A stretch of 64,000 bases of DNA, from contig NZ_JAAKEL010000015.1 in assembly GCF_011039205.1 (NCBI RefSeq), positions 1 through 64,000 on the forward strand, read 5' to 3'. This document shows, in pieces, positions 28,701 to 38,000 of this stretch. Position numbers and translations under genes: made by a program. Each line of letters starts with the position of its first letter. The stretch's first letter is position 1. Origin of the DNA: Dysgonomonas sp. ZJ279 (GTDB lineage: Bacteria > Bacteroidota > Bacteroidia > Bacteroidales > Dysgonomonadaceae). Under the pieces are notes generated by a model. The model saw only the letters and a list, made by a program, of their open reading frames with translations. It had not been told where the DNA came from and did not search any database.

Positions 28701-29929
28701 ATGTACACGTAAGAGTTATTCCCTTGCGCTGTAGCATTTGTATCGATATCGAATGTTAGTTGTGCGAGTATAGTCGGAACTGGAGTTGCCGCCGGATTTT
28801 TTATTATCGTTTTCCCGTCGGATGGGTTTATTATCCAAAAATTTGGATTCCAAACAACAATCTTGATTTGTGTGGAGGATACTCGATTCACCACTACTAC
28901 ATCTGCAATACCATCTCCATCTATATCTGCAATACCGGTACGACCATCTCCCACTCCGGGCATTTGTAGAATTTTATAAGTGCCACTGGCGAGATTTAAA
29001 TCATAGTATATTTTACCCCCGGCAATAACTTCGTAATTTCCGTCTAAGTCGATATCGTAAATATAGCTAAAAGGGATATTAGTATCACCTCCATCTGTTA
29101 GAGCTCCTGTAGTAGCCTTTGCATCCGCTCCTGTATAGGCTGTGGAGCCTAGTGTTTCTAATGCAATTAATAAAGCACCTGTTTTTGCATTGTAAATCTT
29201 ATTTTGAACTAACACTTCTGGCACTCCATCTCCCTCGATATCTACGATCTGAGGAATTGTTTTCCCATATAAATGTATATTTGTGGCACCACTATTATAA
29301 TTATTGGCTTTCCATTTTTGTTGTAACGAATATGTCTTTGATACTGCATTATAAACTAAGTTAAAAGACATAAGAGAACTTGTATATTGTGCAAGTCCTG
29401 CCCCTATATTTCTAGAAGGAAAAGCAATAACGACCTCTACCGTACCATCTCTATCTGAATCTACCAATGCCATGATTGATGGGGAAGTATGATAATCATA
29501 ATTAAAGAAATAGGCTCCGGCAGTTAATCCCGGATATTCCAAATTTGATATGAGTTCCCCTGTTTGTCCATTATAAATTAGGAGCCCTTGGTGCCATCCG
29601 TAAATACTTCCGTCGGCATATGTTCTACTTGTAATAATTTCCGGATAACCATCTCCATTTAAATCAGCTACCAGTGGGATACTAAACCCATAAGAACGAG
29701 GATTGGCTGCTGCTGTTCCATTTGTTGGTGAATAGAACCTATATGCAGAAGTGAACTTCACAGATCCCATATAATCGAAACATGTGAACGACCAATTGTC
29801 GGGGTTAACATATCCTGGAGGATATATGCCCGAATCTTTTGTATTTTGAGGTGCCAGCATTAGTGGCTGTCCCAATAGAAAAAGAGGGAAGCTCAACAGG
29901 CAGCTTATTATAAATATTTTAATTTTCAT
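25799..29929 (-). CDS. Large FG-GAP/VCBS-repeat surface protein
   Basis: 1376 residues, Sec signal peptide ending at LLGQ (21). The first 620 residues hold at least seven Ca-binding FG-GAP type motifs (DLNGDGYPEI, DSDRDGTVEV, DIEGDGVPEV, DIDLDGNYEV, DIDGDGIADV, FDFDNDGMQEI, DIDNDSSAEM), consistent with an integrin-alpha-like beta propeller. Residues about 850-970 resemble a cadherin- or Ig-like bacterial domain (TLQEYGTITTNILSNDILPL). The C-terminal 250 residues look like a further beta domain. No clear type IX secretion signal was seen. It probably acts as a cell-surface adhesin or glycan-binding protein, co-transcribed with the FISUMP gene 59 nt upstream. Confidence 0.82.
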   Translation of the reverse strand: MKIKIFIISCLLSFPLFLLGQPLMLAPQNTKDSGIYPPGYVNPDNWSFTCFDYMGSVKFTSAYRFYSPTNGTAAANPRSYGFSIPLVADLNGDGYPEIITSRTYADGSIYGWHQGLLIYNGQTGELISNLEYPGLTAGAYFFNYDYHTSPSIMALVDSDRDGTVEVVIAFPSRNIGAGLAQYTSSLMSFNLVYNAVSKTYSLQQKWKANNYNSGATNIHLYGKTIPQIVDIEGDGVPEVLVQNKIYNAKTGALLIALETLGSTAYTGADAKATTGALTDGGDTNIPFSYIYDIDLDGNYEVIAGGKIYYDLNLASGTYKILQMPGVGDGRTGIADIDGDGIADVVVVNRVSSTQIKIVVWNPNFWIINPSDGKTIIKNPAATPVPTILAQLTFDIDTNATAQGNNSYVYIGDIDGREQTVGGKKYRLPEIAILSGRIRGSQLVQHPNISGLGFPTSTTVSAGQGVLIGFTFDPAETNVQNKLKTSFVLEHNDRSINTGFTMFDFDNDGMQEICYRDEATLRIIKAGVQPYVPLSYTETSNPNVILFSKPVISFTGFEYPVIADIDNDSSAEMVVIGRNQLGSDYAFGFPFAVGTNGDKFAPALSVWNQFMYDPFKINEDMTTPIGKAINRLKGEYEFTKVVRDANGTITKVIENYNPYNCTLGQLPKFMTNQGEYNGTIYDNMFEPIIFLTEAYLINEKDTDVNKRPKIVTISNKLYIQVYVGNKSTAQTDISSNTPISVYNDKIGGATFLKKVTLKDCGLSASAIRAGEEVLINIPIEDEFGSYIFRLSDDSDFSNISNISWHFGTNEAGMNDQTNFTGTATRAFRDCDWSDQIARASKFKLNDDALTLQEYGTITTNILSNDILPLDFVATFSSAIITAAPTSGTLKFTGSNLTGNIIYTHTGTAPLANGIDKFTYQLSYKSTGGATKILTANVYIFILQSDLGGFAACYNEDYTAALKNAPSGVEYSWYEVDGTTEVGTNPQQSIVISNITTTMNYKIKPVIPTNYVEYSELSFPQGDLSIKTVTGSEGDVKKLQWTGKISSDWYNPANWVDDSNVEATFAPTGCVDAIIPMVTTNYPSLNKDSRVSQLSLKDRAMIANAHKLTYNGVDIELILKNVEQNKWMVLSAPLRKTYAGDYLPMDADNNQIKKAMYMSYYEKMNPDNPASTAENSTLTRPFGKIESDLPLGQGFMLYADRKYAENPRLLFPSGTNQYTYNMHNALGMQPRTQASETLSRVDGSTDVSKGRFIFEAATDLNATDGSFTVTYSGTYILVVNPFPTSFNIKKFLEVNSSVLAQEYKIWSGTSDSFIGLVNGNEGTTWKIKDGATFTPIGSTDVYAAPFQSFFVKTLGSSSVNLKYEPETMTKGQATNFSY

Positions 29930-29988
29930 TTTATATTGTATTTCTTATTTTTTACACTGAAAGAATTGAATGTAATTGTGCTGATCTG

Positions 29989-31950
29989 TTAGTCTTTAAG
30001 CTTACATCTAACCGTTAGCATAGATGACTTGGATGCATCGCCGCGATAAACTCCATTGTCTTTGTGAGATAGGCCACGGTATCTTGCGTTTGCGTCTCCA
30101 CCTATAGGTGTGAATACATCGTTGCTTGTCCAGATGTTAGTGTAATTTCCAAAAGAGCTTTGTGCTGTTCCAGATTCTAATGAACCAACTAATAGCGCTG
30201 CAAAACCAGCATTAGCATCTTTGCTTTTCGATGCCAACTCGTGTGCTACACCATTTACAATTTTTGTAGATCTCATATTTTGTCCCCATCCTGTGCTGCT
30301 ATCAGCAGGACGTCTCCATCCCATCATTGTTGCAAAGTCTTTGCCTGCCCACGATATCGCAGTTGTATTAGTCGAATATTGCGCCGGGTTTTTTGCTATT
30401 TCTTCTTCCAGTATATTCCAATCCGCTTCGCTTGGTAATACCCATCCGTCAGGGCAGATACCTTGAGTACTAGATACTGTTGTCGAAGTTTCTGTAGATA
30501 TGAATGTTTCAGTAGCTAATGATTTTGCCATTGCGGCATCCCATGTGTACAGATAGCCTTGCATAGGATCGGTCGACGACTGATTCGGCTTGGCATAGTA
30601 TGCTTCTGTTTCATCAGTGCTATTTACATTTTCTACCAATGTAATTATAGAGTTCTTGGTGGATATAAGATTTTGCGTCATCCAACATCCGGCGTTACCA
30701 AATGTAGCTGTTTGATAGGCGTTACCTTCTCTGTCTCTTAACAAGTCTCCGCATCGAGCAAATTCTTCAGTAAGTTTACAGCGAACAGAAAGCATATCTG
30801 TCGCCTTTGCAGTATTTCGATCAACAGTCTTTTCGTCTGCTGTCAGTACTCTTTTCCATGCTTGACCTCCTCCTCGCGAACTGGCTGTCCAGAATGCGCT
30901 ATATGCACCCATGCCTGCAGTTGTAGAAAGATCAACTATTTCACCCGACATGTATGCCGCAAAACCTCCTTTGTTGATAGAGTAGCTCTTACCATCAGAC
31001 AGTTTTGCGATCTCTATCGGATAACATGCTGCTCTCATAGCTTGACTATAATCACCTCTTTTCCCCAGCACAACAAGGTTGCCTGTTGTTGAGGCGGTTG
31101 TAAGAGAAGAATAATCTGAATAGTGTCTTCTTATCTCATCTTCTAAAATATTCCACTCTACATCACTCGGTAGATGCCAACCGACAGGACAGATTCCTCT
31201 AGTGCCTGTTGCTAATTCGTTTGCTGTGCCTTCCCCTTCATCGTTGTTTGCAACATCATCTGATCCGCTAGCCGCATACCAATTAAATAAATAGCCTAAT
31301 TCTGGCTGGTTATCGTACAGTTCGGGATTTAAGGGGCTTCCTCCATTCTTGGACGGATATGCCCATCGTTTAGTTTTATCGGTGGTTGATGTTGACAAAG
31401 ACGGTGTGCCACCTATTGAAGCACCCTCTCCTGCATATTTATTTGCATGTAGGTTTTCGATCATCCACTCTCCGGCTGTACCGAATTTTCGAGCCTTAAA
31501 TGTGCTTCCATCTCTGGAATCTGTATGTATATTAACATCTGTAGTTGTGCCTGTAGTGCTTCCCGGTTTGATCAGTGGTTTCCACGATAAACCATTCCAG
31601 ACAAATATTCCTCTGGAAAATTCTGTTCCTAAAAGACACTGATTGGTGTTAAATACTAACAGGCCAACATGATTTTTGTCCTCACCTGTTTTTTTGTCGT
31701 TAGTGTTAGATGCATAGTCTGCATCGTTTGTAAACATCGGGTACAGATTTTTGGCGTCTGTCAATTCTACTCTCGGGGGCATAAGTCCTAGAGTCGAATT
31801 TACACCAGTTTCATCTGTTTGTTTCAAGTCTAACAAGCTTCCGGGGTTGGGTTCTTTGCCGCTTCCTATTGTTACTTGTGCTACTAAGCTTGAGGAAGCT
31901 AGTATGGTAGCAACAAACGCAATAAGCGTTAATAAGATACAATTTCTCAT
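29989..31950 (-). CDS. Secreted protein with two FISUMP domains
   Basis: 653 residues, Sec signal peptide ending at SSLVAQ (25). After an N-terminal region of about 130 residues that repeats features common in Bacteroidota surface proteins (IGSGKEPNPGSLLDLK), two copies of the Fibrobacter succinogenes major paralogous domain follow, about 155-395 and 395-653. Each has AGxWMxxNL, YLFNWYAA or YLYTWDAA, GICPxGWxLPSxxxWNILE and a terminal SVRCKL or TVRCKL. The function of the domain is unknown; surface location is inferred. It is the first gene of an operon with the FG-GAP protein. Confidence 0.85.
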   Translation of the reverse strand: MRNCILLTLIAFVATILASSSLVAQVTIGSGKEPNPGSLLDLKQTDETGVNSTLGLMPPRVELTDAKNLYPMFTNDADYASNTNDKKTGEDKNHVGLLVFNTNQCLLGTEFSRGIFVWNGLSWKPLIKPGSTTGTTTDVNIHTDSRDGSTFKARKFGTAGEWMIENLHANKYAGEGASIGGTPSLSTSTTDKTKRWAYPSKNGGSPLNPELYDNQPELGYLFNWYAASGSDDVANNDEGEGTANELATGTRGICPVGWHLPSDVEWNILEDEIRRHYSDYSSLTTASTTGNLVVLGKRGDYSQAMRAACYPIEIAKLSDGKSYSINKGGFAAYMSGEIVDLSTTAGMGAYSAFWTASSRGGGQAWKRVLTADEKTVDRNTAKATDMLSVRCKLTEEFARCGDLLRDREGNAYQTATFGNAGCWMTQNLISTKNSIITLVENVNSTDETEAYYAKPNQSSTDPMQGYLYTWDAAMAKSLATETFISTETSTTVSSTQGICPDGWVLPSEADWNILEEEIAKNPAQYSTNTTAISWAGKDFATMMGWRRPADSSTGWGQNMRSTKIVNGVAHELASKSKDANAGFAALLVGSLESGTAQSSFGNYTNIWTSNDVFTPIGGDANARYRGLSHKDNGVYRGDASKSSMLTVRCKLKD

Positions 31951-32161
31951 TCTTTATAAATTTGTAAAGTTTTGTCGATTAATATTGTTCTCCATTTTGC
32001 AATGAGAATGACTATAATTAAGACGTTACATAGTCCCAATTACACAATTAATGGTGTACTTAGTCTTTTTTTAACATGTGAGATGAAATTATCAATAAAT
32101 GCAATTTTAAATGTGTGCTGCTAATTTATAGAGTTTTGTGAGTCCTTATACGAATATTTTA

Positions 32162-32169
32162 CAAAGATA
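32162..32169 (-). promoter_or_regulatory. -7 element, FISUMP/FG-GAP operon
   Basis: Minus-strand TATCTTTG matches TAnnTTTG. It lies 212 nt before the ATG, so the leader would be about 200 nt, long enough for regulation. Confidence 0.5.
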
Positions 32170-32593
32170 TAACTTTTTTAGAAAAAAAAGAATATTACAT
32201 GTAAGAAATACTCTGTAAGGGAGTTATTGTGTAGTTTAATAGTCTCTTATATCGTGTCTGTATAAGGAATGAAAAAATGACGTTTTTTTTCTTTTTATAA
32301 GAAAAATTGCTATTTGGAGTGAAATATCTTCAAAATAATGCACTTATTTGCCCATGAATAGTTCTTTTCATTTTTTTATGAAAATGACTTCTTGAAGATG
32401 GATAAGGGTGTTAAATGCTCCCAGTAATCCAGTTTATGCCAAAGTTTACGCAAGAATTTTTATCATTTATTCTCAAGGTTAAACTATGAGAAGAAGGAGG
32501 ATATAAGAATATCCCAAGCTAAAAAGATCCATGCATCTATAAGTCCGCAAATGCAATAAAAATGAATAATAATTATTACTTAAACAAAAATCA

Positions 32594-32601
32594 TACCTTT
32601 G
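32594..32601 (+). promoter_or_regulatory. -7 element, TPR/HTH regulator
   Basis: TACCTTTG matches TAnnTTTG and lies 20 nt before the ATG at 32622. It also argues against the upstream start at 32562. Confidence 0.6.
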
Positions 32602-32621
32602 TTTTAAACTTTAATAATCAT

Positions 32622-34268
32622 ATGGAAAGTAAACTAGCAGCTTTTATCTGCACAGTATTCAGTATTTTGCTTTTGGGGGCATGTACTCAATCTGAGCAAA
32701 CTACAAAACTATTGACACAGGCAGATTCTATTATCTATTCTCATCCGGATAGTGCTAAATATATTTTAGACAAAATTGCGGATAATGAACTGACAGATAA
32801 AGAAAAAGCTGACTATTGGCGATTGCGTACAACTTCACATATTTCGAAAGGAAAGTCTACAATCGAAGACTCTACAATAATGGTCTCTTTAGACTATTAC
32901 AAAAATCACGATATGCAAAGAGAATTAAAAGATACCTATATGCTGGTTCTTAATCATTTATTCTGGAAAGGCGATACAGTAAACTATAAATACTATATGG
33001 CAGAGGCATCAAATCTTGCTGAAAATAAGAATGATAGCCTTTTTACATATAAAATACTTCGATCGGTAGCAAATGACTTTTATACAAAGAATGAGTATGA
33101 GTTAGCATATAATTATTATAAAAAAGCTGTAGAATACAATGACTCTGTTCCTTCAACATTCTATATGGCAGGCTTAGCTTATTGTCAAATTCATAATAAC
33201 GATACGATAGATTATTGGATGCAAAAGGCAATCGCTCTTGCTAAGCAACAAAAAGACACTGTAAGTGCTCTACATTATTACCGAAACTATACAGATGTAC
33301 AAATAATTGTTAAGAACTATGATAAAGCTCTAGCCAACATGAGAGAGATGGAACAGTATAAAGCTAACTCATTTCATAATTTAGTGCCTTATACAACAGC
33401 GATGATATTCCTACAACAACACAAATTAGATTCGGCACAATATTATCTGGATAAGACCATTGAGCAACATTCGGGCAACGATAAAGAAAAAAGCTTTCTA
33501 GCCACAAAAAAAGGATTGTCTTTTTTTCAGAATCTTATAGATTATGGAAGGGGTGATTCGTTTAATTTTAGCTTAATTGGACAGTATACTGATTCTTTAA
33601 GGGCTGCACAAAAATATGAAATGATAAAATTTGAGGAGCAATTGTTGGCTAAGCAAGAGCTATCTGAGCAGAACCAAGCTCTTATTATAAAAAAACAGCG
33701 TACTCAACTGCTATTATTAAGCATCCTTTTTATAATATCGATAGTTGCCATTACAACATATATTTATATAAAGAAGAAAAAGGAAAAACTCTCTCAGATG
33801 GATGAGAAGATGGAATCTCTCCATCAGTTGTTAGCCGATGTCTCTGACGATCTGAGAAAGAACAGAGAAAATAGCTCATATTTCAAAAAGGTTCTGCTGC
33901 AACAGTTAGGGCTTATTCGCCTGACTGCATCTAATCCTACAAATCAGAATCAGGAAATGTTGCAACGTATAGCAAAAATCACGAATGACGAAATTCCTGT
34001 CGATTCACTCATTGTATGGGAAGATTTATATACTTTGATTGACTCTCTATATGACAACTTTTATACAAGAATGCAAAAATCTTATGGAGATGTCTTAGCC
34101 GAAAAGGAAATTCAATTATGCTGCCTGCTTTGTGCTAATTTTACAACAAAAGAAATAAGCGTCATAACCCAGCAAAGTATCCGGACTATCTATCAGCGAA
34201 AAACTACAATACGAGAGAAGCTTGACATGCAACAAGCCGAAGATATTGTAGAATTTATAAGCAAATAA
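32622..34268 (+). CDS. TPR-containing membrane-bound HTH regulator, lipoprotein start
   Basis: 548 residues from the ATG at 32622, chosen because a -7 element overlaps the longer frame from 32562 and because this start gives a lipobox ending at Cys21 (LLLGAC). Residues about 25-330 form TPR-like helical pairs, presumably periplasmic. A single transmembrane helix follows (LLLLSILFIISIVAITTYIYI, shown whole it is 21 residues), then a cytosolic coiled coil (about 405-445). The C-terminal 70 residues have a LuxR-like helix-turn-helix (FTTKEISVITQQSIRTIYQR). It probably senses an envelope signal and regulates transcription, a design common in this phylum. The targets may be the divergent FISUMP/FG-GAP operon or the gene downstream; that is inference. 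Confidence 0.8.
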   Translation: MESKLAAFICTVFSILLLGACTQSEQTTKLLTQADSIIYSHPDSAKYILDKIADNELTDKEKADYWRLRTTSHISKGKSTIEDSTIMVSLDYYKNHDMQRELKDTYMLVLNHLFWKGDTVNYKYYMAEASNLAENKNDSLFTYKILRSVANDFYTKNEYELAYNYYKKAVEYNDSVPSTFYMAGLAYCQIHNNDTIDYWMQKAIALAKQQKDTVSALHYYRNYTDVQIIVKNYDKALANMREMEQYKANSFHNLVPYTTAMIFLQQHKLDSAQYYLDKTIEQHSGNDKEKSFLATKKGLSFFQNLIDYGRGDSFNFSLIGQYTDSLRAAQKYEMIKFEEQLLAKQELSEQNQALIIKKQRTQLLLLSILFIISIVAITTYIYIKKKKEKLSQMDEKMESLHQLLADVSDDLRKNRENSSYFKKVLLQQLGLIRLTASNPTNQNQEMLQRIAKITNDEIPVDSLIVWEDLYTLIDSLYDNFYTRMQKSYGDVLAEKEIQLCCLLCANFTTKEISVITQQSIRTIYQRKTTIREKLDMQQAEDIVEFISK

Positions 34269-34420
34269 CTTATTCTTTTCATCAATATAAAGTTCATGTC
34301 GTCAGATATAAACTATTTAACGGAGTCTATCTGTTAAGTGATTGATATGATGGTGTTTGATTCTGCTTGTTGCACCCTCGATTCTATAGTGATATAAATA
34401 TGATTTAGCCGGTTTTGCTC

Positions 34421-34428
34421 TTACTTTG
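34421..34428 (+). promoter_or_regulatory. Probable -7 element, gene at 34468
   Basis: TTACTTTG, one mismatch from TAnnTTTG, 40 nt before the ATG. It is the same variant as seen before acpP. Confidence 0.4.
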
Positions 34429-34467
34429 AATAAAAAGTAAAACGAGTAAAAATTAAAATTTAACATC

Positions 34468-36099
34468 ATGAAAAGAATTAAGAGATCATTTAAGATTGTA
34501 TGTTGCTGTCTGGTTTTTAGCCTTACTACACTAACGGCAATATCCCAAAACACAAACGACTTCAAGACAATTGCTGTAGACAAACGAGTAAAAGATTTTC
34601 CCGAAGAATATTCTAAAGCAACTCCGATAGATGCTTTTATCTCGATAAGTAATATAACTGCAAATGGAAAAATGAGTATGAAGAGAGCATATAGCTCTTA
34701 TAGTATTTATCAGTCTTTTTCTAAACAAAGAACTCCGGATCGAGAAATTCCTGAAGAGTTGAAAAATAAAATATTAAACTGGGAAATAAAAGAATGCATC
34801 ATATATAGAGATTCAACAGCAGCTGTTATTAGCACAATGGATGATGCAAACTCATTTTATTTGATCATATATTTTAGTAAAGAAAATGGAGAATGGTTGC
34901 TTGCAAAAGAAGATGGAGTAGGAGAATTTGTTGATGCTCAAAATAAAGCAATAAATCATTTACCTATGCTAGCTTCTTATATTCCGATGATGGAAGTGCT
35001 AAAACAAACGCCGAAAGATACAGTCAATTTTACAAAATATATAAAAACACATGGTAAACAGCCTAAAAACTATGTGCTTGAAAAACTAGCCAAACATAAA
35101 CTTGTAATCTATGGAGAAATGCATAGAAGAACAGCTTCATGGGATTTGCTAAGGCAGATTATCGCTGATCCTAAGTTTGTGGAAACAACAGGAACCATTT
35201 TTATGGAATTTGGAGCTTACAATCAAGAAGAATTAGATCGTTTCTATGCACAAGAAGAACTGGATAAATCTATTTTATTAAATATTTTTGGTCGTCAGCA
35301 GTTAGCTGGTTGGACAGACAAAGGTCAGTTCGATTTTATAATTGCATTGAGAGAACTCAATAAAAAATTACCCAATAATAAAAAAATAAAAGTGATATTC
35401 GCTGATGAGCAACTTGCGTGGCCATCTATAAAAACGGCAGAAGAATTTCAAAGCCAATCAAAGAAAAGTAAAGATAGAAATACGCAGATGGCAGATATTA
35501 TCCAACAGACAATTCAATCGTCTAAAGACAGTAGAAATTCATTGTTTATTGTTGGATTTGGGCACGGATATAAATCTCATATTCCCGGAACATATTCGAC
35601 GCCTCCGGGACAAATCCCAGCTTTGTCAGCTGGAGCACAACTAGTAGAACGTTTCTCGGATAATGATATTTTCTCAATTTTTCCTCATTGTCCTAGTGTA
35701 GGAAATAAAGGAGAAATGGGAGGACGAATAAGAAATGGCCTGTATGATTATGTCTTTGAGATGAACGGAAATACCCCTATTGCCTTTGATTTGAAAAACA
35801 GCCCGTTTGGCAAAGAGCCTTTTGATGGAATGATACCTATGAAATTCGATCCAAGAGCCGGGAGTTATAGTAACAACTATGATGGATACATCTTCTTTGG
35901 AAAGCTGGAGGATGAAGAAAACTCAACACCCCTTCTGGAACTGTTTACAGATGATTTTGTAAACGAATTAAAAAGACGGGCAACTATAACGGGTATGGTA
36001 AATTTGTATGATGTTCCAATAAAGGATCTCAATAAGGAGCATATAATTAACCTGTTAAAAAAGCACGGAACTGGTAAATTATGGAATTTCGATGAGTAA
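34468..36099 (+). CDS. Secreted GExH protein, ChaN/EreA/TraB-like superfamily (uncertain)
   Basis: 543 residues, Sec signal peptide ending near TAISQ (27). The N-terminal 170 residues are unrecognised. From about 205 the sequence KLVIYGEMHRRTASWDLL, then IFMEFGAYNQEELDRF, resembles the GExH ... ME pattern shared by ChaN haem-binding, erythromycin esterase-like and TraB/Tiki proteins. VIFADEQLAWP and IVGFGHGYKSHI supply further conserved acidic and His residues. The function cannot be fixed from the sequence. It follows the TPR/HTH regulator by 199 nt on the same strand and ends with its own hairpin. Confidence 0.6.
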   Translation: MKRIKRSFKIVCCCLVFSLTTLTAISQNTNDFKTIAVDKRVKDFPEEYSKATPIDAFISISNITANGKMSMKRAYSSYSIYQSFSKQRTPDREIPEELKNKILNWEIKECIIYRDSTAAVISTMDDANSFYLIIYFSKENGEWLLAKEDGVGEFVDAQNKAINHLPMLASYIPMMEVLKQTPKDTVNFTKYIKTHGKQPKNYVLEKLAKHKLVIYGEMHRRTASWDLLRQIIADPKFVETTGTIFMEFGAYNQEELDRFYAQEELDKSILLNIFGRQQLAGWTDKGQFDFIIALRELNKKLPNNKKIKVIFADEQLAWPSIKTAEEFQSQSKKSKDRNTQMADIIQQTIQSSKDSRNSLFIVGFGHGYKSHIPGTYSTPPGQIPALSAGAQLVERFSDNDIFSIFPHCPSVGNKGEMGGRIRNGLYDYVFEMNGNTPIAFDLKNSPFGKEPFDGMIPMKFDPRAGSYSNNYDGYIFFGKLEDEENSTPLLELFTDDFVNELKRRATITGMVNLYDVPIKDLNKEHIINLLKKHGTGKLWNFDE

Positions 36100-36142
36100 T
36101 ATTTAAGAGAGAAGTGTAATAGCTATGAATAGCTAAGGAGAG

Positions 36143-36168
36143 AAAGCGATCTTAACCGGTCGCTTTTG
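36143..36168 (+). terminator. Terminator of the gene at 34468
   Basis: AAAGCGATC (36143-36151) pairs with GGTCGCTTT with one wobble, then T residues. Confidence 0.7.
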
Positions 36169-36310
36169 TATTGTCTGGATTTTCCAAGAAGTTTGTTATA
36201 CCTCCATCTAAGAACAAAGAGGCATACCTATATCATTTGTCTTTAGTTTATTTTTAGATACGCTAGCCTTAGCTCTCTTTATGCACCATCTTATATTGGT
36301 AAGCTTCTTG

Positions 36311-36356
36311 CCCCAAAAAGAAAAACCGCTAGTCATCATTTATGATAACCAGCGGT
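36311..36356 (-). terminator. Terminator after tRNA-Gln
   Basis: ACCGCT (36325-36330) pairs with AGCGGT (36351-36356), extended by partial pairing of AGTCATCAT with ATGATAACC. The A runs at 36315-36325 give a U run on the minus strand. It probably ends the tyrS-tRNA transcript. Confidence 0.7.
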
Positions 36357-36371
36357 CTGTTTCTTGTGTTG

Positions 36372-36442
36372 TTGTCTCACTAGGATTCGAACCTAGACAG
36401 GCAGAATCAAAATCTGCAGTGCTGCCATTACACCATGAGACA
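36372..36442 (-). tRNA. trnQ: tRNA-Gln (anticodon TTG)
   Basis: On the minus strand TGTCTCA and TGAGACA form the acceptor stem, with discriminator A. The D arm GGTGTAATGG, the anticodon loop TTTTGAT (anticodon at 36410-36408) and the T arm GGTTCGAATCC are present. 71 nt, CCA not encoded. It lies 73 nt downstream of tyrS on the same strand and is probably processed from a common transcript. Confidence 0.93.
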
Positions 36443-36515
36443 ATCCTATAACCTCGTAAGGCAGTGCAAAAGTATAATGTTTTTATTAATTTCCAAAATT
36501 ATTGGACAACAATTT

Positions 36516-37811
36516 TCACTTTACTATCAATAAGAAATAATTCTTCTTGCCTCGTTGCGCTATAATGTATTTACCTGCAATCAGATAAGAGTTGTTTATG
36601 ATGTCATCGAAATTTTCAATTTTTTCTTTGTTTAGCATCACACCACCGGCTTGTACAGTCTTTCGCATCTCACCTTTCGATGGAAACACTGCTGCACTCT
36701 CCGTTAATAGGTCTACAGCTTTGATTCCTGTCGCTAATTCATCTTTAGATATATCGAATGTAGGTACACCCTCGAACACTTGCAGGAAAGTCTCCTCGTC
36801 GAGTTTCTTAAGGGCATCGGCAGTCGAGTTGCCGAATAGAATATTCGAGGCATCTACAGCCGCATTATAATCCTCTTCCGAGTGAACCATCACAGTGACC
36901 TCTTTAGCCAGACGTTTTTGCAGTGGGCGGAAGTGTGGCGCTGCTTTTTGTTCTTCAACCAAAGCTTCTATTTCGTCTTTGCTGAGAGCCGTAAATATCT
37001 TGATGTATTTTTCTGCATCCGCATCGCTAACATTCAGCCAGAATTGGTAGAATTTGTAAGGCGAAGTATATTTGCGATCTAGCCAAACATTGCCCGACTC
37101 TGTTTTTCCGAATTTGCCACCATCAGCTTTAGTTATCAATGGGCATACAAGAGCAAAGGCTTCGCCTCCGCTTGTTTTGCGTCTGATAAGTTCGGTTCCG
37201 GTGGTGATATTCCCCCATTGATCCGAACCTCCCATTTGGATTCTACAACCCATTGTCTTATATAAATGATAGAAATCGTATGCTTGTAGTAGCTGATAAG
37301 AAAACTCAGTAAAAGACATTCCTTCCGAGCCTTCGCCACTCAGTCGCTTCTTTACCGAATCCTTAGACATCATGTAATTCACTGTGATGTGTTTACCTGT
37401 ATCGCGGATAAAGTCGAGAAAAGAAATACCTTTCATCCAATCATAGTTGTTTACCAACAATGCTGCATTAGGCTTGTCAGACTCGAAATCTAAAAAGTTA
37501 GCGAGTTGCTTCTTTATCGAATCCTGATTATGACGTAGTGTCGCCTCGTCCAGTAGATTGCGCTCCTGCGATTTCATCGAAGGGTCTCCGATCATACCGG
37601 TAGCTCCGCCGACAAGGGCTATAGGGCGGTGTCCTGCGCGTTGGAAATGCTTCAGCATCATTACACTCACCAGATGGCCGATGTGTAACGAATCGGCAGT
37701 GGGGTCTATCCCTACATACCCCGAAGTCAATTCTTTTTGTAGTTGTTCTTCTGTTCCCGGCATGATTTCTTGAATCATACCTCTCCATCTTAGTTCTTCA
37801 ACAAAATTCAT
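36516..37811 (-). CDS. tyrS: Tyrosyl-tRNA synthetase
   Basis: Class I aminoacyl-tRNA synthetase charging tRNA-Tyr. The 431 residues have the HIGH motif in [11 protein letters not shown] (about 37-47), the KMSKS equivalent KFGKT, the tyrosine pocket with GGSDQWGNI, and a C-terminal S4 RNA-binding domain (about 365-431, [11 protein letters not shown]). This is the bacterial TyrRS type. It is preceded by a -7 element 50 nt upstream and followed by tRNA-Gln. Confidence 0.97.
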   Translation of the reverse strand: MNFVEELRWRGMIQEIMPGTEEQLQKELTSGYVGIDPTADSLHIGHLVSVMMLKHFQRAGHRPIALVGGATGMIGDPSMKSQERNLLDEATLRHNQDSIKKQLANFLDFESDKPNAALLVNNYDWMKGISFLDFIRDTGKHITVNYMMSKDSVKKRLSGEGSEGMSFTEFSYQLLQAYDFYHLYKTMGCRIQMGGSDQWGNITTGTELIRRKTSGGEAFALVCPLITKADGGKFGKTESGNVWLDRKYTSPYKFYQFWLNVSDADAEKYIKIFTALSKDEIEALVEEQKAAPHFRPLQKRLAKEVTVMVHSEEDYNAAVDASNILFGNSTADALKKLDEETFLQVFEGVPTFDISKDELATGIKAVDLLTESAAVFPSKGEMRKTVQAGGVMLNKEKIENFDDIINNSYLIAGKYIIAQRGKKNYFLLIVK

Positions 37812-37860
37812 CGAATTAATACTTATGTTATTAGTTAGTTCTTTCTTTATAAGAAGGAAA

Positions 37861-37868
37861 CAAAAGTA
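37861..37868 (-). promoter_or_regulatory. -7 element, tyrS
   Basis: Minus-strand TACTTTTG matches TAnnTTTG, 50 nt before the tyrS ATG. Confidence 0.6.
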
Positions 37869-38000
37869 CGACCTTTTTTGTAAACAAAAAAAGTTATAGC
37901 TTAAATGTTAGGAGCGATAAAATGTGAATCGTGATCTTAAAATCGGATGAGGTGTTTTAGAGTAGGTCGGGTATTCAGTATTTGCTGCTGGCTATCTTTT

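Larger units (their letters stand above)
31951..32621. other. Intergenic region, divergent FISUMP and TPR regulator
   Basis: About 670 bases of AT-rich sequence. It contains one -7 element for each direction (32162-32169 minus, 32594-32601 plus). A hairpin with arms TTTTCAT and ATGAAAA around 32365-32386 and a weak CTTCAA/TTGAAG pair occur between them. No coding frame is supported. Confidence 0.45.

Noticed and set aside
32562-32621. Upstream extension of the TPR regulator gene
   Set aside because: A -7 element at 32594-32601 lies within it, and the lipoprotein signal starts at 32622.
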